Source of the DNA: Micropterix aruncella
Lineage: Eukaryota > Arthropoda > Insecta > Lepidoptera > Micropterigidae
Reading direction: 5' to 3'
Length of the DNA stretch: 64,000 bases
NCBI GenBank assembly: GCA_944548615.1
Contig: OX155961.1
Location: forward strand, 19,056,746-19,120,745
Made by a program: the position numbers and the translations under genes. This document shows positions 45,480-57,399 of this stretch, one piece after another; within the stretch, counting starts at the first letter, position 1; each line of letters starts with the position of its first letter. The notes under the pieces were generated by a model. The model was not told where the DNA came from. It made no database searches and saw only the letters and a list, made by a program, of their open reading frames with translations.

Positions 45480-46160
45480 TATACTGGTATACAAGTCAGA
45501 TACATATTAGCAAACAAACATTTTTTTATCGTAAAGAAAAAATAACAATAAACAAAAAAAAACGAAAAAAACAAGAATAGTTTAAAAAGAGGAAATACAA
45601 GACAAAATGCATAGAAATCAATAAATGCTTTAGCCACCAAAGCATTTTAGACTTCACTCAAGTAATATTTCTCCAGTGAGTAAAACGCTTTATCTGTGAG
45701 GTACCACTTAAGGCGTCTCTCAAACACGTCAAGAGATTGCGCCTGCCTAATGTGCTCGCTGAGTTTGTTGTAAACCGCTGGGCCGGCTATATAGGCTAGC
45801 CTCTCCGACTTGGATAATGCATGACCTACCGAACGTAGCATGCTACGGGATCTTGTTGGATAGTGGTGATGCACACTATTCACTTCGAAATCGGCTAGAT
45901 TTCTGCGAACGAACAGCGCTACTTCCATTATATAAATGGACGGCAGCGTCATGATGCAGAGATCTCTAAACAGAGGCCTAGCTGGCGTATCAAGCGCCAT
46001 ACGCGCTATTGTGCGGACTGCACGCTTCTGCATAACGAAGGCCCTCTGCCTGTCGGCTGCTCGCCCCCATAACTCTGCGCCGTAAGTTAGCAGTGAATGA
46101 AAATCTGTGTAGACTATATACATATTTACCAAATCGGTATTTTTTAAAGGAATGTATGTA
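45480..46160 (-). pseudogene. LINE reverse-transcriptase C-terminus and 3' UTR (minus)
   Basis: The minus strand is open to the stop at 45647. It reads FHSLLTYGAELWGRAADRQR, AFVMQKRAVRTIARMALDTP, ARPLFRDLCIMTLPSIYIME, HHHYPTRSRSMLRSVGHALS, AGPAVYNKLSEHI and FERRLKWYLTDKAFYSLEKY. These are all classic blocks of Jockey/CR1-like ORF2. The truncation point is near 46150; the upstream open part is not LINE-like. The tail (45480-45640) is A-rich on the minus strand. Confidence 0.85.
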
Positions 46161-46359
46161 CACAGTATCAGTGATGTCACGAAGTCAATTTCACATGTTT
46201 GCAATAATAAGCTCTAAAAACTAGTTGACCTCCATAGGTCATCTAAAAATATCAACAATTTTAACATCAAAATTTTAAAATGCAGATATTTTGCAATTTG
46301 TGAACGAATTTCAGTTCTTGGTGACCTATATTTAGACAACTTTTAAAAGAAATATAATT
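46161..46359. other. AT-rich DNA, nothing recognised
   Basis: No signal. Confidence 0.4.
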
Positions 46360-46690
46360 TCTGTATCTACTCTAAAATTTCAATCGAATTAATTAGGGCG
46401 CGGGAGGGCCTCGTTTTATTCTGCGCCCTATTTATTTTTAGGCGTGTAAAAAAGGGCGTCAACCCGAAAAGGAAAAGGTCTTCCGCTTTTTCGTTCCGGC
46501 TATCATCCGGGCACAGATTAATAACAGTTTCTATATATTTTGAAAATATACCACGCATGAATTTGAATTCTATAGATGGTTGGAATCGCCGGACAGTCCT
46601 ATTTATTTCTCGTAAACAAATGAACCATAGGAAGCGCGATTCGGAGCATAGACATTTGTAGGGGATATGTGCAGGCGTGATTTCTTTCAT
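46360..46690. other. GC-richer island
   Basis: attagggcgcgggagggcct and ctgcgccctatttattttta lie at 46391-46440, with further CpG to 46520. A 107-codon minus-strand frame has no domain. Possible host regulatory DNA. Confidence 0.3.
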
Positions 46691-46989
46691 GCATTTTAAA
46701 AGTGTCAGTCATTGGCAATCGGCCGATAGATGATGATGAGTAGTATGCGTCCAAGGTACAGTAGTGAACCGGAGATAAGCTTAGCAAATAATCAGTAATT
46801 GACAATCTGTTACGATACCAGTGAATTAGTCGTAATGGCATGCAGTATCACCATAAAAAATACACTATAATTCGGACATAAAATATATTTCTCGTATTAC
46901 AAAATTTACACGTTGGTCAATGCTTTGGCCACTTCCTATGTCTCTCTCGCTCTTTCACAAACTTATTTCACGTCACAGCGGTGGCGACT

Positions 46990-47850
46990 TGCTTCCGCCT
47001 AAACGATTAGGTAGCCAACGGTTTCGTGCAGCTTGGGCCATAAGTTCCACTCTGTTTTCGGATCGGTCCAACTCACGATTCAGCTCCTATTTAGTAGACT
47101 CCTCGTGTGAAAGACTACCCCGGGTCAGACCTCACGACTAGTGGATCGGTTTCTTCTGATGGGATTGCCTCCCGGCGCTACTGGACGGTTTGCGCACTGT
47201 GCGGCGACAGCCAATCGGTATAGAATAGAATAGAATAGAATAACTTTATTGTGCTATAAAAACATTAGCTAATGAATATTACACTGGTGTTAAAAGAAGT
47301 ACAATTTATGCACAAACGGCGGACTTATCGCTATAGCGATATCTTACAGTATGCACTCTGACTAATTGGAAAAAAAGTCGGGAGACTACGGAAATATACT
47401 GTTTACTACGTAGCAGGGTTGGATGTTGTTTGACATGACCAATTGGCTACCTGATCCTGAATTCAGAGCCGGGCAAAAGATGCGAATGGTCTGCGATAGA
47501 TTCAACCCGAACCCCCGCTGAATATACGGCAGGTAGAGGTCGCGCAAGCGACTTTGTCGCCGTAACCAGTCGGGAGGTCGGAGTTATCATGATGGTCGGG
47601 ATATCGGGAGGTCGGAATTACAGATAGAGATGTCCTTCCAAAACTGGTAGTCAGGGGGGCAAGGCTGCCCGCTAGGTACCTTTCGCGGTGCCTCGCCTTA
47701 AGGCGTTGGCCTCTGATGGGCATGTTTGCTTAGCTAGACAGTAGATTTGTATACGTCTCTAAGTCTTCTATTTCACGTGAGATAGAACGATCATTATCGT
47801 TAAAACTTCCTGAGGTGACGGGTTCTCCCGTTGTAGTCACGAGCATTGGC
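46990..47850 (-). repeat. GC-rich dispersed repeat, copy D, split by a LINE end
   Basis: Landmarks: ttcggatcggtccaactcac (near 47056), actggacggtttgcgcactg (near 47182), then an insertion at 47219-47352. The repeat resumes with gtcgggagactacgg (near 47377), gcgcaagcgactttgtcgcc (near 47541), aaaactggtagtcagggggg and gacgggttctcccgttgtag (near 47817). Longest copy of the family. Confidence 0.7.
47219..47352 (-). mobile_element. LINE 3' UTR inserted in GC-rich repeat
   Basis: An AGAAT repeat tail (47221-47240 on the plus strand), aactttattgtgctataaaa, ggcggactt and TATCGCTATAGCGATA (47326-47341). The GC-rich repeat continues on both sides, so this insertion is younger than the repeat. Confidence 0.8.
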
Positions 47851-47970
47851 CTAGCATTAGCCAACGTGTAGAGTGGGCATTATAAATTATGGTCCATATA
47901 AATGGCCAATATAGGATAAATTGGGCTGCGGGACCAGATAGTTATGGTTATAGCGATATTATTGGTAATT

Positions 47971-48110
47971 TTTTTTTTTTTAATGGTAATGTACATAATA
48001 TGCAACAAGCGTAACAAATCATACTTAATATCTACACTTTAAATAAAACCCACAGCAAGTTGTGTCACGCTTATAGTGAAGATCGGTCCCATGTCGCCCA
48101 ACTAAGTAAA
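47971..48110 (-). mobile_element. LINE 3' end (minus), related to 59441
   Basis: Poly-T at 47971-47984 (a poly-A tail on the minus strand) precedes cccacagcaagttgtgtcac, which matches cccatagcaagatgtgatac at 59518. Confidence 0.5.
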
Positions 48111-48299
48111 CACTTGTTCTAGGGCAAACATATTAAACAAATACTAATTTAAAATAGAAAACATATTCAAAAGAAATTGTTCTTAGCATAAACATGCGAA
48201 GGAGAAGTAACGGGACGCGATGCCAGCAGGTTTTTTTCTGGAAATATCTACTGATTTAAATTCATGACGCATCTGTTATATTAGTTATAACTTTCTTCT
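48111..48299. other. No recognisable feature
   Basis: AT-rich to mixed. Confidence 0.4.
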
Positions 48300-48615
48300 A
48301 ATTTGTGGCTGTAGTCTCTGTCTCTCTTTCCCTGTGCCGCGTGCAAAATTTAATATTAATAATATCAACCCATTTAGGGCGCTTTTAGTTCCTCCCTTTC
48401 TCTCTCTCCCGTTTCTCTCTCGGGTCTTAAAATATTTCTCGGAAAATTTATGAGTCGGTGGCGCGGTCGGTGACGTGAAATATTTACACTGGAGTCTTTT
48501 TTCAATTAACTGCTATCGGCGAACTCAAATGGCGCCTAAATAAACAATTTTAATTTCTCTCCTAACGCGCAATTAATTATCGCTCCTGGATACAGGTAAG
48601 ATTTATAAAAATACA
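48300..48615 (+). promoter_or_regulatory. Complex island ending in TACAGGTAAG, related to 55561-55650
   Basis: Pyrimidine-rich at 48310-48425, then aattaactg (near 48503), ggcgcctaaataaacaattt (48531-48550), gcgcaattaatt (near 48567) and tacaggtaag (48591-48600). The order aattaactg, gcgc(c/t)taaataaacaat, gcaattaatt, caggtaag is repeated at 55561-55650. TAAATAAACA fits forkhead-type and AATTAATT homeodomain-type sites. Function inferred. Confidence 0.4.
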
Positions 48616-49250
48616 GAGTAACGTCGAGGAAGGGAAAAACCCGCTCTAATTGGAATTGAACCACCGTGATTATGTGGATTTAATAAAATGATAACGTGAC
48701 TCTTTTGCGATATCTAATTTGATTTAAATTTGTTTACATATCTGTGGATAATAATATCAAAATATAATGGTGATATGAATTTACGTCCTTAATTTGGAAT
48801 CCATAATATTTAATGTATATGTAAAAGCAGGGCATAAGCACAGTAAATTTATAGCTTAAGCAGTATAGAAAATAGGGCCATTTGTTCAAATAAATACGTA
48901 CCTCCATTAGAACACTAGGGTTGTCACCATTTATTGTTTGTGAAAATTAAAAGTTATTTCTAATTATTAATTAAAACATATATTTCGCTTTTGTGATGAT
49001 CAAATAATCGAATGAATTGACTAGTTTACAAATAAAATTAGGTAAAAACATCAACATTTTAAGAGGTCTTTATTCTTCATTATTAAAAATTGACATATTT
49101 TTAATTGCACATCAAAAACTTATCATTCATAAATTAAGTAATTTTATAAGTTAACTGTGGATAAATGAAAAACGTAACCACTTGTCTCGAGGCGGCATCA
49201 CTGATCATGTAAATAGGCGCACTCGCGACTGACAGCATTGCGACAATAGC
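48616..49250. other. AT-rich DNA, nothing recognised
   Basis: No coding or repeat signal. Confidence 0.4.
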
Positions 49251-50121
49251 TTAGGGCCAGTTGTTTGATCTTTGGTAATAGTCCCAATTAACAATAGTAA
49301 TTATTACTAGAGTATTTCGAAATACCCCGGTGAATATGCTAGCTCGGTTGTTTAAACGTCAAAACTACCATAGTAAAATCATACGAAAGTAATTAGAGTT
49401 GCCAGCATTATAAACGACGTATTCCACAACATCACCTTTTCCCGACAGAATTCTAGCCTTATTTTATTTTCGAAACTGGCAATAATGCGCCAAATGTCAT
49501 TTTATTTAATCGCGCGTCGCCAACTGACGCTGTTCCGCCGATTTCGTGAGCTAGTGGGAAAAGCATATCATTGCTATAACTATTTAATTATTTACTAAAA
49601 TTTGCGAAAAAGATGTCAGCGCCCAAAAACTATGAAAGCCAGTACCGTTAATTACATCAAATAATACGCCATAATTGGCGCACTACACGAAAGTTATCTA
49701 ATCTAATGAACAAATAAATATTGAACAGTGACCGAGCGTCGCATGTTGGAGAAGTTGAGTTGAGCATCTTTTGGAATCTGGTGGAGAGCTACCGCGACGT
49801 AATTCCTAATAAGGAAACAGATTATGTGAGCGTCGCACAGAAAGACGCTCCTTTAGTACTGTCACGCAGATCCCAAATTCATATCTAAATAACAATTTAC
49901 AACGGTTATTATCAAAACATAAACGCTTGTCGCCGACGACTGACAGCAATAATTAAAAACTGACATTATGCGCGCGCTGAATCAGCTTACTAGAGTAACT
50001 CGAATTACTATGGTAACTGGAGGTAACTCGCGATCGAACAACGTTTTTTTGCAGATTACTTCTGATTTTAACTATTACCACAGTTTTTTACTATTACCGC
50101 GGATCAAACAACTGGCCCTTA
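49251..50121. mobile_element. DNA transposon-derived element with GGGCCAGTTGTTTGATC inverted repeats
   Basis: GGGCCAGTTGTTTGATC at 49254-49270 is mirrored by GATCAAACAACTGGCCC at 50102-50118. Internally GGTAATAG and CTATTACC extend the match with three mismatches. TTA lies just outside on both sides, which fits a 3-bp duplication of PIF/Harbinger type. However, ACAATAG and CTATTGT further out suggest the inverted repeat may reach beyond, in which case TTA is part of it. The 865-bp interior shows no transposase; it contains a few complex blocks near 49500-49560 and 49730-49860. Confidence 0.7.
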
Positions 50122-50500
50122 GACTATTGTTGAGGTGTAATTCTGTGTGCGTGCGTTCGTTTCCTACGTTTGTGCGTAGCTTCCCTACTTCTTTAGCTAT
50201 ATATTTACTGTGGCGGAAGGTATCCAAAGGCGTTTTTCGAAACATATTGGGACTTCCGACGTTTGGGACATCCAACGTCCGAGAGCAGACCGGACCTCTT
50301 CAGTATACATTGTCTAGAAAATCGATGTACAGTGGCTGATATGTTACTGTCACATAAAGTTATCGACAATACTATTCAATCCATAACATTTTGGAAACTT
50401 GTGCTTTTCATACCACTGCGTTTGAGGTCTCTCGCGTTAACACGAACTACGGGAAAACTCACACTTACAGGCTGATGATCCTACTATAATAAGATTCCAG
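50122..50500. other. Mixed sequence, no recognised gene
   Basis: Short open frames without domains. gggacttccgacgtttggga and catccaacgtcc near 50249-50281 form a local near-repeat. Confidence 0.35.
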
Positions 50501-52863
50501 AGCAAATGGAATTTTATTATATTACCTAATGCAGAGGACCAATTTAAGAAGATGATTATAAATAATTTGGTAAGAAACCCAATTTATGGTATAAGGGATG
50601 TTAGGTCCTAGTTTTATTGTATACAAACTTTCATTTAAATCATTTAAATAACTAAATCAAGTAACTTTGTCCATCGCGCAATAGACGCGATACATCGAAC
50701 AGATACGTCTTACCGTATATAGGCGACAAGTCGCGCACGTCCCTAGTTAATTTTAAATCAGTAAGGTAGAATATTTTTACATAGAAGAAGAGAAATCTTC
50801 CTTGTTTTTTTTGGCTGGTGACCACCGAACGAGACGGTCGATAAGGACCGGCCCGCCCCGCAGTGGCGGGGGGGGGGGGGGCGGCTACCGCCAAATCACC
50901 ATTCATTTTTCTGATATCAGTCGCCACGAGCGGCACAGTATTAAATTAAATTAGTGGATTGAAACTATAACTAAACTCAGTTCAGCATCTCGGGCAGGAC
51001 CTCATCGGACTCCGAACCTTACTACAGGCAAGTCTTCTATCTGTAACCATTAGCTTCCTCTCGTAAAATCACATGTCAAAAATAATAAATTTAAATTAAT
51101 AAGATTGCTTTTAAGCCGAGTCCCCTATAAATTACCGTTGCCATATCTTCGTTGGCGAATAGATTAGAGTCATATAAAATCCAAATTTAGTAATTTGAGT
51201 ACGTCGAAATAGAGGTAGGAAGTGCGTAGGGTCAATCATAATTCCCGGTGTCTAAGCATCGCATTCCGTCCTCTCGCCTCAATTAATTTCTCAAGTATCA
51301 TCTAAGGATTGATTCCGAGATAATAGCTTAAAATTTAAATCGTATACGGGGAGCAGGTGGTAAAATTCTAGAAGCAACCTCCCAATAACTCCCGCGGGTA
51401 GCAGTGTATTCCACCTGTATTCCAGAACCCGAAGACCCAAAGTACCTGTCGAAAATCCCACTTCGCCGAATTTAGCCCTGAAAATTGAATGGCCGTAACG
51501 TTCAATTTCCACGAATTTAATCTTAGAATATTGTTAATTTATACTTCTCAGAGTCGCCATATGCTATGGCCTAGCTTTCATTTATTGTAGTTAAATAAAA
51601 TATATTATTCTGTCAAAATAAACCTTTCATTTTGGTTAATTAATCGTTATTGAGCGAATTGAAGAGATCGAGACGGTACCTAAGAATACCGCCGAGTCAG
51701 AGCGAGCTACAGTCTCGTAGGTACCTGACTAACACTGGACAGGGTAATGTTTCAGGGCAAGGAATAAATAAAAGAATAATATTATAAAGGAACTTTAAAA
51801 ATATATATTTTAATTTTATCATTTAGCGGAGAAACGAACCGCAGTACATTAATAATTATTGCAGCATCTGCTGGTTTAAAGCGTACCTAATTCAAAATAG
51901 TATTTCTAGAATTTAAATATAATTTATCAAATAAATCATTCCCATTAACTTCATTAGACGATTCAGCCATTAATTTACGGTAAGACCGCGAGCGGTCAGC
52001 GAGCGCAGTACCTCGTCAGTACACCGATAGAGGGCGCGGTGAATAAATGATAAATTCTTCGCTCTCGCCGCCGTCGCGCAAATTGATATCGCTTCTTCTT
52101 CTTCCTTTAGTTCTCTCACAAGTTATATCGAAACTCACTTTATAATAAAGCATAATTAGGATATTTGACCGTCCATTCACTTTGAATGCTCTCGACATTT
52201 GGACGACGTCAACATGGGATTTTGACCACCCCTGAAGCACGACTGAGCTGCCGCGGTATCCTTGACGTCGCTCCACTCCCATGCTCAAAGGTAACTTCCC
52301 AGGCGGAGGGAGGCCCTTTGCATTTGTTTATGTGGTCTGACTTCGATTTCTCGCATGTGCAGCTGTCGCCTCTACAAATAAATAAACTTTTTATCGTTGC
52401 ACAAGCAGTCGTAAAGACAACTTCTATTCTTATTTTAATTACACACATAACAGAGAGTTATAAAAATTTCGAGTTTATTTTCCAAGTTGCTATTAGTAAA
52501 ATTTTAATTTTTTTAAACATAACGGTATTATGATAGCTGACATTATAATTTCCATATAATTTATTATACAACTATTTACGTTTTAAAAAATACGAAGGCA
52601 TATTGCTGGATTGAAAATCAAATAATGTTACATTGATTATTCTATGTAGAATTTGCATTTCTATTTTAATATATTATTCTCCCTTACGAAATTAGTATAT
52701 AAACGACATTAGTATATTTTGATTATTTGTAAGTAGGTAATATTAAATATAATATTACAGCCATGACAACTATCATGATAGTTAGGTTTTTAATAATTAA
52801 ATTTTAAGCATTTAATTTTGTGACGCATCCAAGTGTAGGAATGCCTATCTACTGGAGTAGTTG
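50501..52863. other. Mixed and AT-rich DNA; poly-G run
   Basis: No gene recognised over 2.3 kb. 50640-50940 is CpG-richer and contains a run of about 15 G (50866-50881). 51650-51750 holds a local inverted ggtaccta / taggtacc pair. 51970-52120 and 52250-52370 are complex but without a domain. Confidence 0.35.
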
Positions 52864-53399
52864 ATTGTATTGTATTGTATTGTATTGATGTGCAGGGTGA
52901 CTCCCGTTTTTCTGCCATAGAGATTTTTGACCTTAAGGTGACATAAGACCGGATAAAAATATCTTAAACAAGCGGACCCGCGAACAAATAAATAGGCGGG
53001 GTCACTTTTGAAGGGTTTGACAAATGATAATTCAGCGTTGATAAAGCGTCAGGCGCAGTGCGCACCGGCGAGCAGGCGGAAACAAAACGTTCGATCGCAG
53101 AGCTCACACAGTAAAACCATCTTTGCGCAGTGGTGGTATAAGCGTGTTATTGGTAATGCATATTTAGCGTAACTCTCATAGCGCTCTCACTTATTCATTA
53201 ATTGTAATTAATTTAGGGCCTAATCAAAAAATGTGGCTAAGCGCAATGCTAAAGAAAATAATCAGCCAAATTGAATAAATTAAAATGATACATACTCATT
53301 GGAGGATTACTCCTTCAATGAACGATTGCATTAAATTAGTAATCGCGCCTGAAAGGTTTGAAATCGGTTTACAGCCTGAATGTCCATAGCAATGAGCAA
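52864..53399. other. GTATT microsatellite and mixed DNA
   Basis: GTATT repeats at 52867-52890, then complex sequence (53030-53140) without coding signature. Confidence 0.4.
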
Positions 53400-54005
53400 C
53401 TTTTTAAGCTGTTGCATAGCTTTTATCGCGGGCCTAGGCCAGCGCGGCGACCGAATGAAGAAATTTCTTAACGAAAATTAATGATTTTAAACTGATAATA
53501 ACGTCTAAACGAGTACTGTTTACGATTTGAAAAAAATATATGTTAAACAAGAACATTTTCCTAATATTCTTAGCTTTGAATATTTTAGATTTTCTTTATA
53601 TTACATAGTGTAAATAATTTGTGAAATTAGGTCTAACCGAACACAAAAACGACTACTACGCAAATACTATCTGGCGTATTATTATGAAACCTGCACCATT
53701 TTAAAGATAATTCAATTATCTATCTTTTTATCTACGATTTTTTTTCGAATAATCCGTTTTTTTTTGCTTTATCGAATAAAAAATTCGTGCGCGGCGCTCT
53801 ATCGGAAGACGTTTAAATTATTCCGAATCATTTGCTACCGCAGCCGCAAATGATTCAGAATAATTTAAACATTTTCCGATAGAGCGCAGTTATCTGATAT
53901 CAGAAAAAATAAAATAAATAAAATAAATATATAATTGTAATTGCATAAGTTGTTAAAAATGCTATGCAATAGCTTTACCGCGGCAGTCCCCGAGTGCACA
54001 CGTAT
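53400..54005 (+). mobile_element. Hairpin MITE, copy 2
   Basis: Same orientation as 36273-36893 and near-identical except for small indels (for example loss of the AATAAT stretch near 53755). The central hairpin is at 53794-53887 and stays about 42 bp long, with the outermost pairs (GCGCTCTATCGG with its complement) matching better than in copy 1. Confidence 0.78.
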
Positions 54006-54689
54006 TTTTTAGTCAAAATTATAAATTGGTACCTTTTTGTGGAATTCGCTTAGAACTTTTTTCAATTAGTGCTTATACTTTTCAAAAAATTCATGAAACT
54101 ATGGTTCTTGGGATATGGTCGTTTCCGGGTATCATGTCACCTTAATCAACCGAGACATTCATTAAGAAACTATTAAAATCAATTCAACCTAGCTTGCTAG
54201 TATCTAGATTTGTATAATTTACACACACAATATCAAACACACCGCATCTATGATAAACATATTCTTAAACCTAACTTATTTACTTAAATACCTAATTATT
54301 ATTTTTTAATTTATATATGCTATTATTTATTTAAACTGCAATTATCACCGGGGAAGGTTATGGGCCGAATGTTTTTTTTTCTGTATAAGTATATATAATA
54401 CGCTAGACTGTATTATGCGCTGTATGTTTTTCCTAATAATTAAATAAATCACATCCTTAAATTAAGCTCAAAATTACATGTCAGATAATTTAATAACATA
54501 ATATTTATGGCTCTATCTCTGACCCCTCCAACCAGAGGAGGAACTGTATCATTTGACCGTATTTTTTTTTTTAATCGTGGATGTTTTGAATTTTGCAATT
54601 AAAATAGACATCAATTAACCCATTCCACCACTAATAATTGTTAATTAAAAACACTATTTAATTATTACACCTTTTATAACTTTTATGTG
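54006..54689. other. AT-rich DNA, nothing recognised
   Basis: No coding or repeat signal. Near the end a 36-bp tandem duplication of acttttatgtggagagcca begins (54679 and 54715) and reaches into the next feature. Confidence 0.4.
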
Positions 54690-55440
54690 GAGAGCCACTA
54701 ACTTTTATGCCACAACTTTTATGTGGAGAGCCATTAAGCATTTCTCACATTCCCATCGTGATTCACTTATCTTTTTCAGTAATGAATACATTTTACAAAG
54801 CCTGGTCGGGGTTTGTTTGACAGGATTTGGAGGAATTTGTATAGGGAAATGTTCCCATTGTACAGCCTGTAATCGTAAAGGTCATGCTCCTCCAAAAGCC
54901 CTTCCTTGCCTCTTGTATGTTGGTAGCGTAATATTCTCTAATATGCTTTCCGCAATACCTATCCTTTAGTCGCTATATGTCAACCTTTGCACATTAGACA
55001 TACTTTTATGTAATTATTATATAAGGCTATGTCGGCCAAATAAAAATATATTTTATTGTATCCCTTGGAGTATCTCCGCATTAGTGGAAAGGAAGCCAAG
55101 CACTGGTCATTTCTGTCGATTCCATCCATCCCACGATTATAATCAATGACTGCCTTGGGTTTTAGAAAAGCATTCCCAGTTTTGTAGCAATTTTTACCAG
55201 TATCCGTCATAGAAATATTTGAACGCATGGTTGACAGCATATGAATGGGTTTTTCGTCAATTATTGCAGCTATGTCATGGCTAAACAAAATTTGGGCATC
55301 ACCTTGTTTCAATTTCTTATTTTTTTTTGCGTTTATTCTGTAAGTTGGTCGCATATTTTTCCTCATGTAATGAACTGTTCTTACTACATTTACTTTCTTA
55401 ATTTTCAAATATGAAATAAAACTGGGGATAATTACCATAA
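54690..55440 (-). pseudogene. piggyBac transposase C-terminal relic
   Basis: Open from about 55438 to 54980 on the minus strand: PTYRINAKKNKKLKQGDAQI, KPIHMLSTMRSNISMTDTGK, KPKAVIDYNRGMDGIDRNDQ, CLASFPLMRRYSKGYNKIYF and LADIALYNNYIK. DYN-x-M-x-G-x-D-x-D-Q followed by K-x-x-x-x-F-x-x-L-D-x-A-L-x-N is the piggyBac core. The aspartate of DYN, the third of the catalytic triad in family knowledge, is present. After a stop and frame change, ITLPTYKRQGRAF and TRLCKMYSLLKKISESRWEC plus EKCLMALHIK give the cysteine-rich C-terminus, which has a 36-bp internal duplication. The N-terminal half is missing, so it is inactive. It is a possible relative of the source of the TTAA MITEs, but their ends cannot be compared because this copy has none. 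Confidence 0.88.
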
Positions 55441-55660
55441 TATAGTTGACCGGCGCGGCGTTTCGCCGGCTTCGTGTGTCAATTGGTTAAATGACATAAC
55501 ATTCAATTTTAGTGACCAACACTGATAATAAACATATATTAACTGGCATCGTCTCTTATAATTAACTGTCACCGGAAATTGCGCTTAAATAAACAATCTA
55601 AATTAGGAACCCGAAGCAATTAATTTCCTTTTCCTCGTTTCAGGTAAGACCGGCAACGAT
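55441..55660 (+). promoter_or_regulatory. Island with candidate recursive-splice site
   Basis: ccggcgcggcgtttcgccgg at 55450-55469 is a near-hairpin. Then aattaactg, gcgcttaaataaacaatcta and gcaattaatttcc follow the order seen at 48503-48600. The block ends TTCCTTTTCCTCGTTTCAG joined directly to GTAAGA (CAG ends at 55644). A pyrimidine tract with CAG/GTAAG is the form of a recursive-splicing (zero-length exon) site. Inference only. Confidence 0.35.
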
Positions 55661-56639
55661 GCTACTGAAATCTACCTGGCAATTTCAGAAACTGAAACAA
55701 AGGTATGAGCTCGATTAATTATGACTTACATCTCGTATTTCATAAAGGGGCGGGTACCTGACCAAATTGGATATTATTAATTTTAGTTAGTAAGTCTTCG
55801 CCGGGTTATGCGATGGCAAGGCTCACGTTGCAAATTAATTTTGATGGTATTTATTCTAGACTAGATTTTTTTGAAATGCAACTGTAGAGACTACGTCACA
55901 TCGTCACATGCTATAGTTCATTTACCCGGCCAGAAAGCAATTCAAATTTGGCGCGAGCAGTATTGCCACTATTGCGAAGTGATGGAGTCAGATATAATTT
56001 AGTTATATATTTCCTTAATCAACGCATTTACAAAGCATATTTGTCTTAGTAATATTCATATCCAATAAAAAATATTACATTTATTCTTATAAAATATTTT
56101 TTTACACGGTCGATATGACCCTAAGGTGTACAGCTGACGCCCAAATAACTGTCAGACCTTGTTTTAAGGCAGCGAGCTTCTTTTTTTTTACCTATTTTCA
56201 GCGAGTAAAATAAAAAATATACTACATAAATCATAATATAATTAAAAGTAATTATAATAATAGGAAATATTTAAATCATAATACAGAAAAAAGATAATTT
56301 AAAATATAATGCATAAATAATCACATATGCGAAATTAACTAAAAATCGGAAAATGTCGTGTTAATATTAATTAAATATTTAAAAAATCTATATTATTAAA
56401 TGTCACATCATTTTTACGAACGCATATTGTATAAACAAGAGCGGGTCTGAACAATCTCGCCCGCTAACCAGTCTGAAAAAAACCATCCGCCAGGATACTA
56501 CTCTGGTGGAGCCGCCATCGGTGCTTCGAGACAAACCGCAAACGGTGGTTATTAACGGTCTATGCTGACCGCACGGTTTCGGCCGTGGTAAAGTGGTAGC
56601 ATCAGCGATCCCAAACAACGAATACATATATGCAGTGGT
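55661..56639. other. Mixed DNA, nothing recognised
   Basis: AT-rich for most of its length. 56400-56640 is GC-richer, has a 74-codon minus-strand frame without domain, and adjoins the next repeat. Confidence 0.35.
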
Positions 56640-57255
56640 TAGGGGTCGAATACAATGGGCGAACCCGTCACCCTAGTATAACAATATGTGATAGTTCTTT
56701 CAGCATGGAATAAAAGCGTAGAAGAATAAGAGACAATGACAATCCACTATCTAGCTCTGCCAAATGGATCGCGAGAGTCCAGCCATTACCGCCCGGCACC
56801 GGGTAGTTAGCCCAACGGTCTGTTTAAGCGCCCTCGCTACGAGTTATGGCCGTTTTTCTGAGTCCTCCCGACTGGTTACGGTTCGATGTCGCTTGCGCGG
56901 TCCTCCACCTTATACAAGCGGCAATTCGGTATGAATTTATCTTGGATCATTGCGTCCATTGCCTGTCTGTTCACTCGGAATGGGCCAATTGGTCATTTCA
57001 AGAGCGGCTGCCATTAGGTTTTCAAACACCCCCAACCCATAGGAAAGAAAATCGTTTCCAAACCCCCTTGGTTATCTGTCGGAGTGCATAATCGAATGGC
57101 TGACGCCACACGGTGCGCAAACCGTCCAGATGCGTCCGAATAACGATTCCCATGGAAGATTGACCCACTCGCAGATAAGAGTTCTTTCCAGTCTCCAGCT
57201 TCCGCGTGGAGGCTGCCGGATGGGTGCTGACCCGTGAGTTGGACCGACCCATTAA
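56640..57255 (+). repeat. GC-rich dispersed repeat, copy E
   Basis: Landmarks in order: gaatacaatgggcgaacccg (near 56649), gatgtcgcttgcgcggtcct (near 56885), catttcaagagcggctgcc (near 56993), cacacggtgcgcaaaccgtc (near 57107), tgctgacccgtgagttggac (near 57223). A 76-81 codon frame read here (FDVACAVLHLI) resembles the one in copy A (FEVACVVLSLT), which may mark a coding ancestor. Confidence 0.65.
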
Positions 57256-57399
57256 CGAATTGGACCACAGCGGCTTAACTGCACAAACTCCATTAGCACC
57301 CTCATATTACATGTAACATACACAAACATTGGTAATGATACGAGAAGTAAGCTCTTCGTCAGATTCAGGCTGGATGTATGTAGAATCCTATTAGTTTGG
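57256..57399. other. No recognisable feature
   Basis: Short unassigned stretch. Confidence 0.35.

Noticed and set aside
50866..50881. Run of about 15 G as a G-quadruplex element
   Set aside because: A single homopolymer is more simply a slippage or sequencing feature; length uncertain.
54685..54969. 94-codon plus-strand frame with several cysteines
   Set aside because: It is the opposite-strand shadow of the piggyBac cysteine-rich tail.
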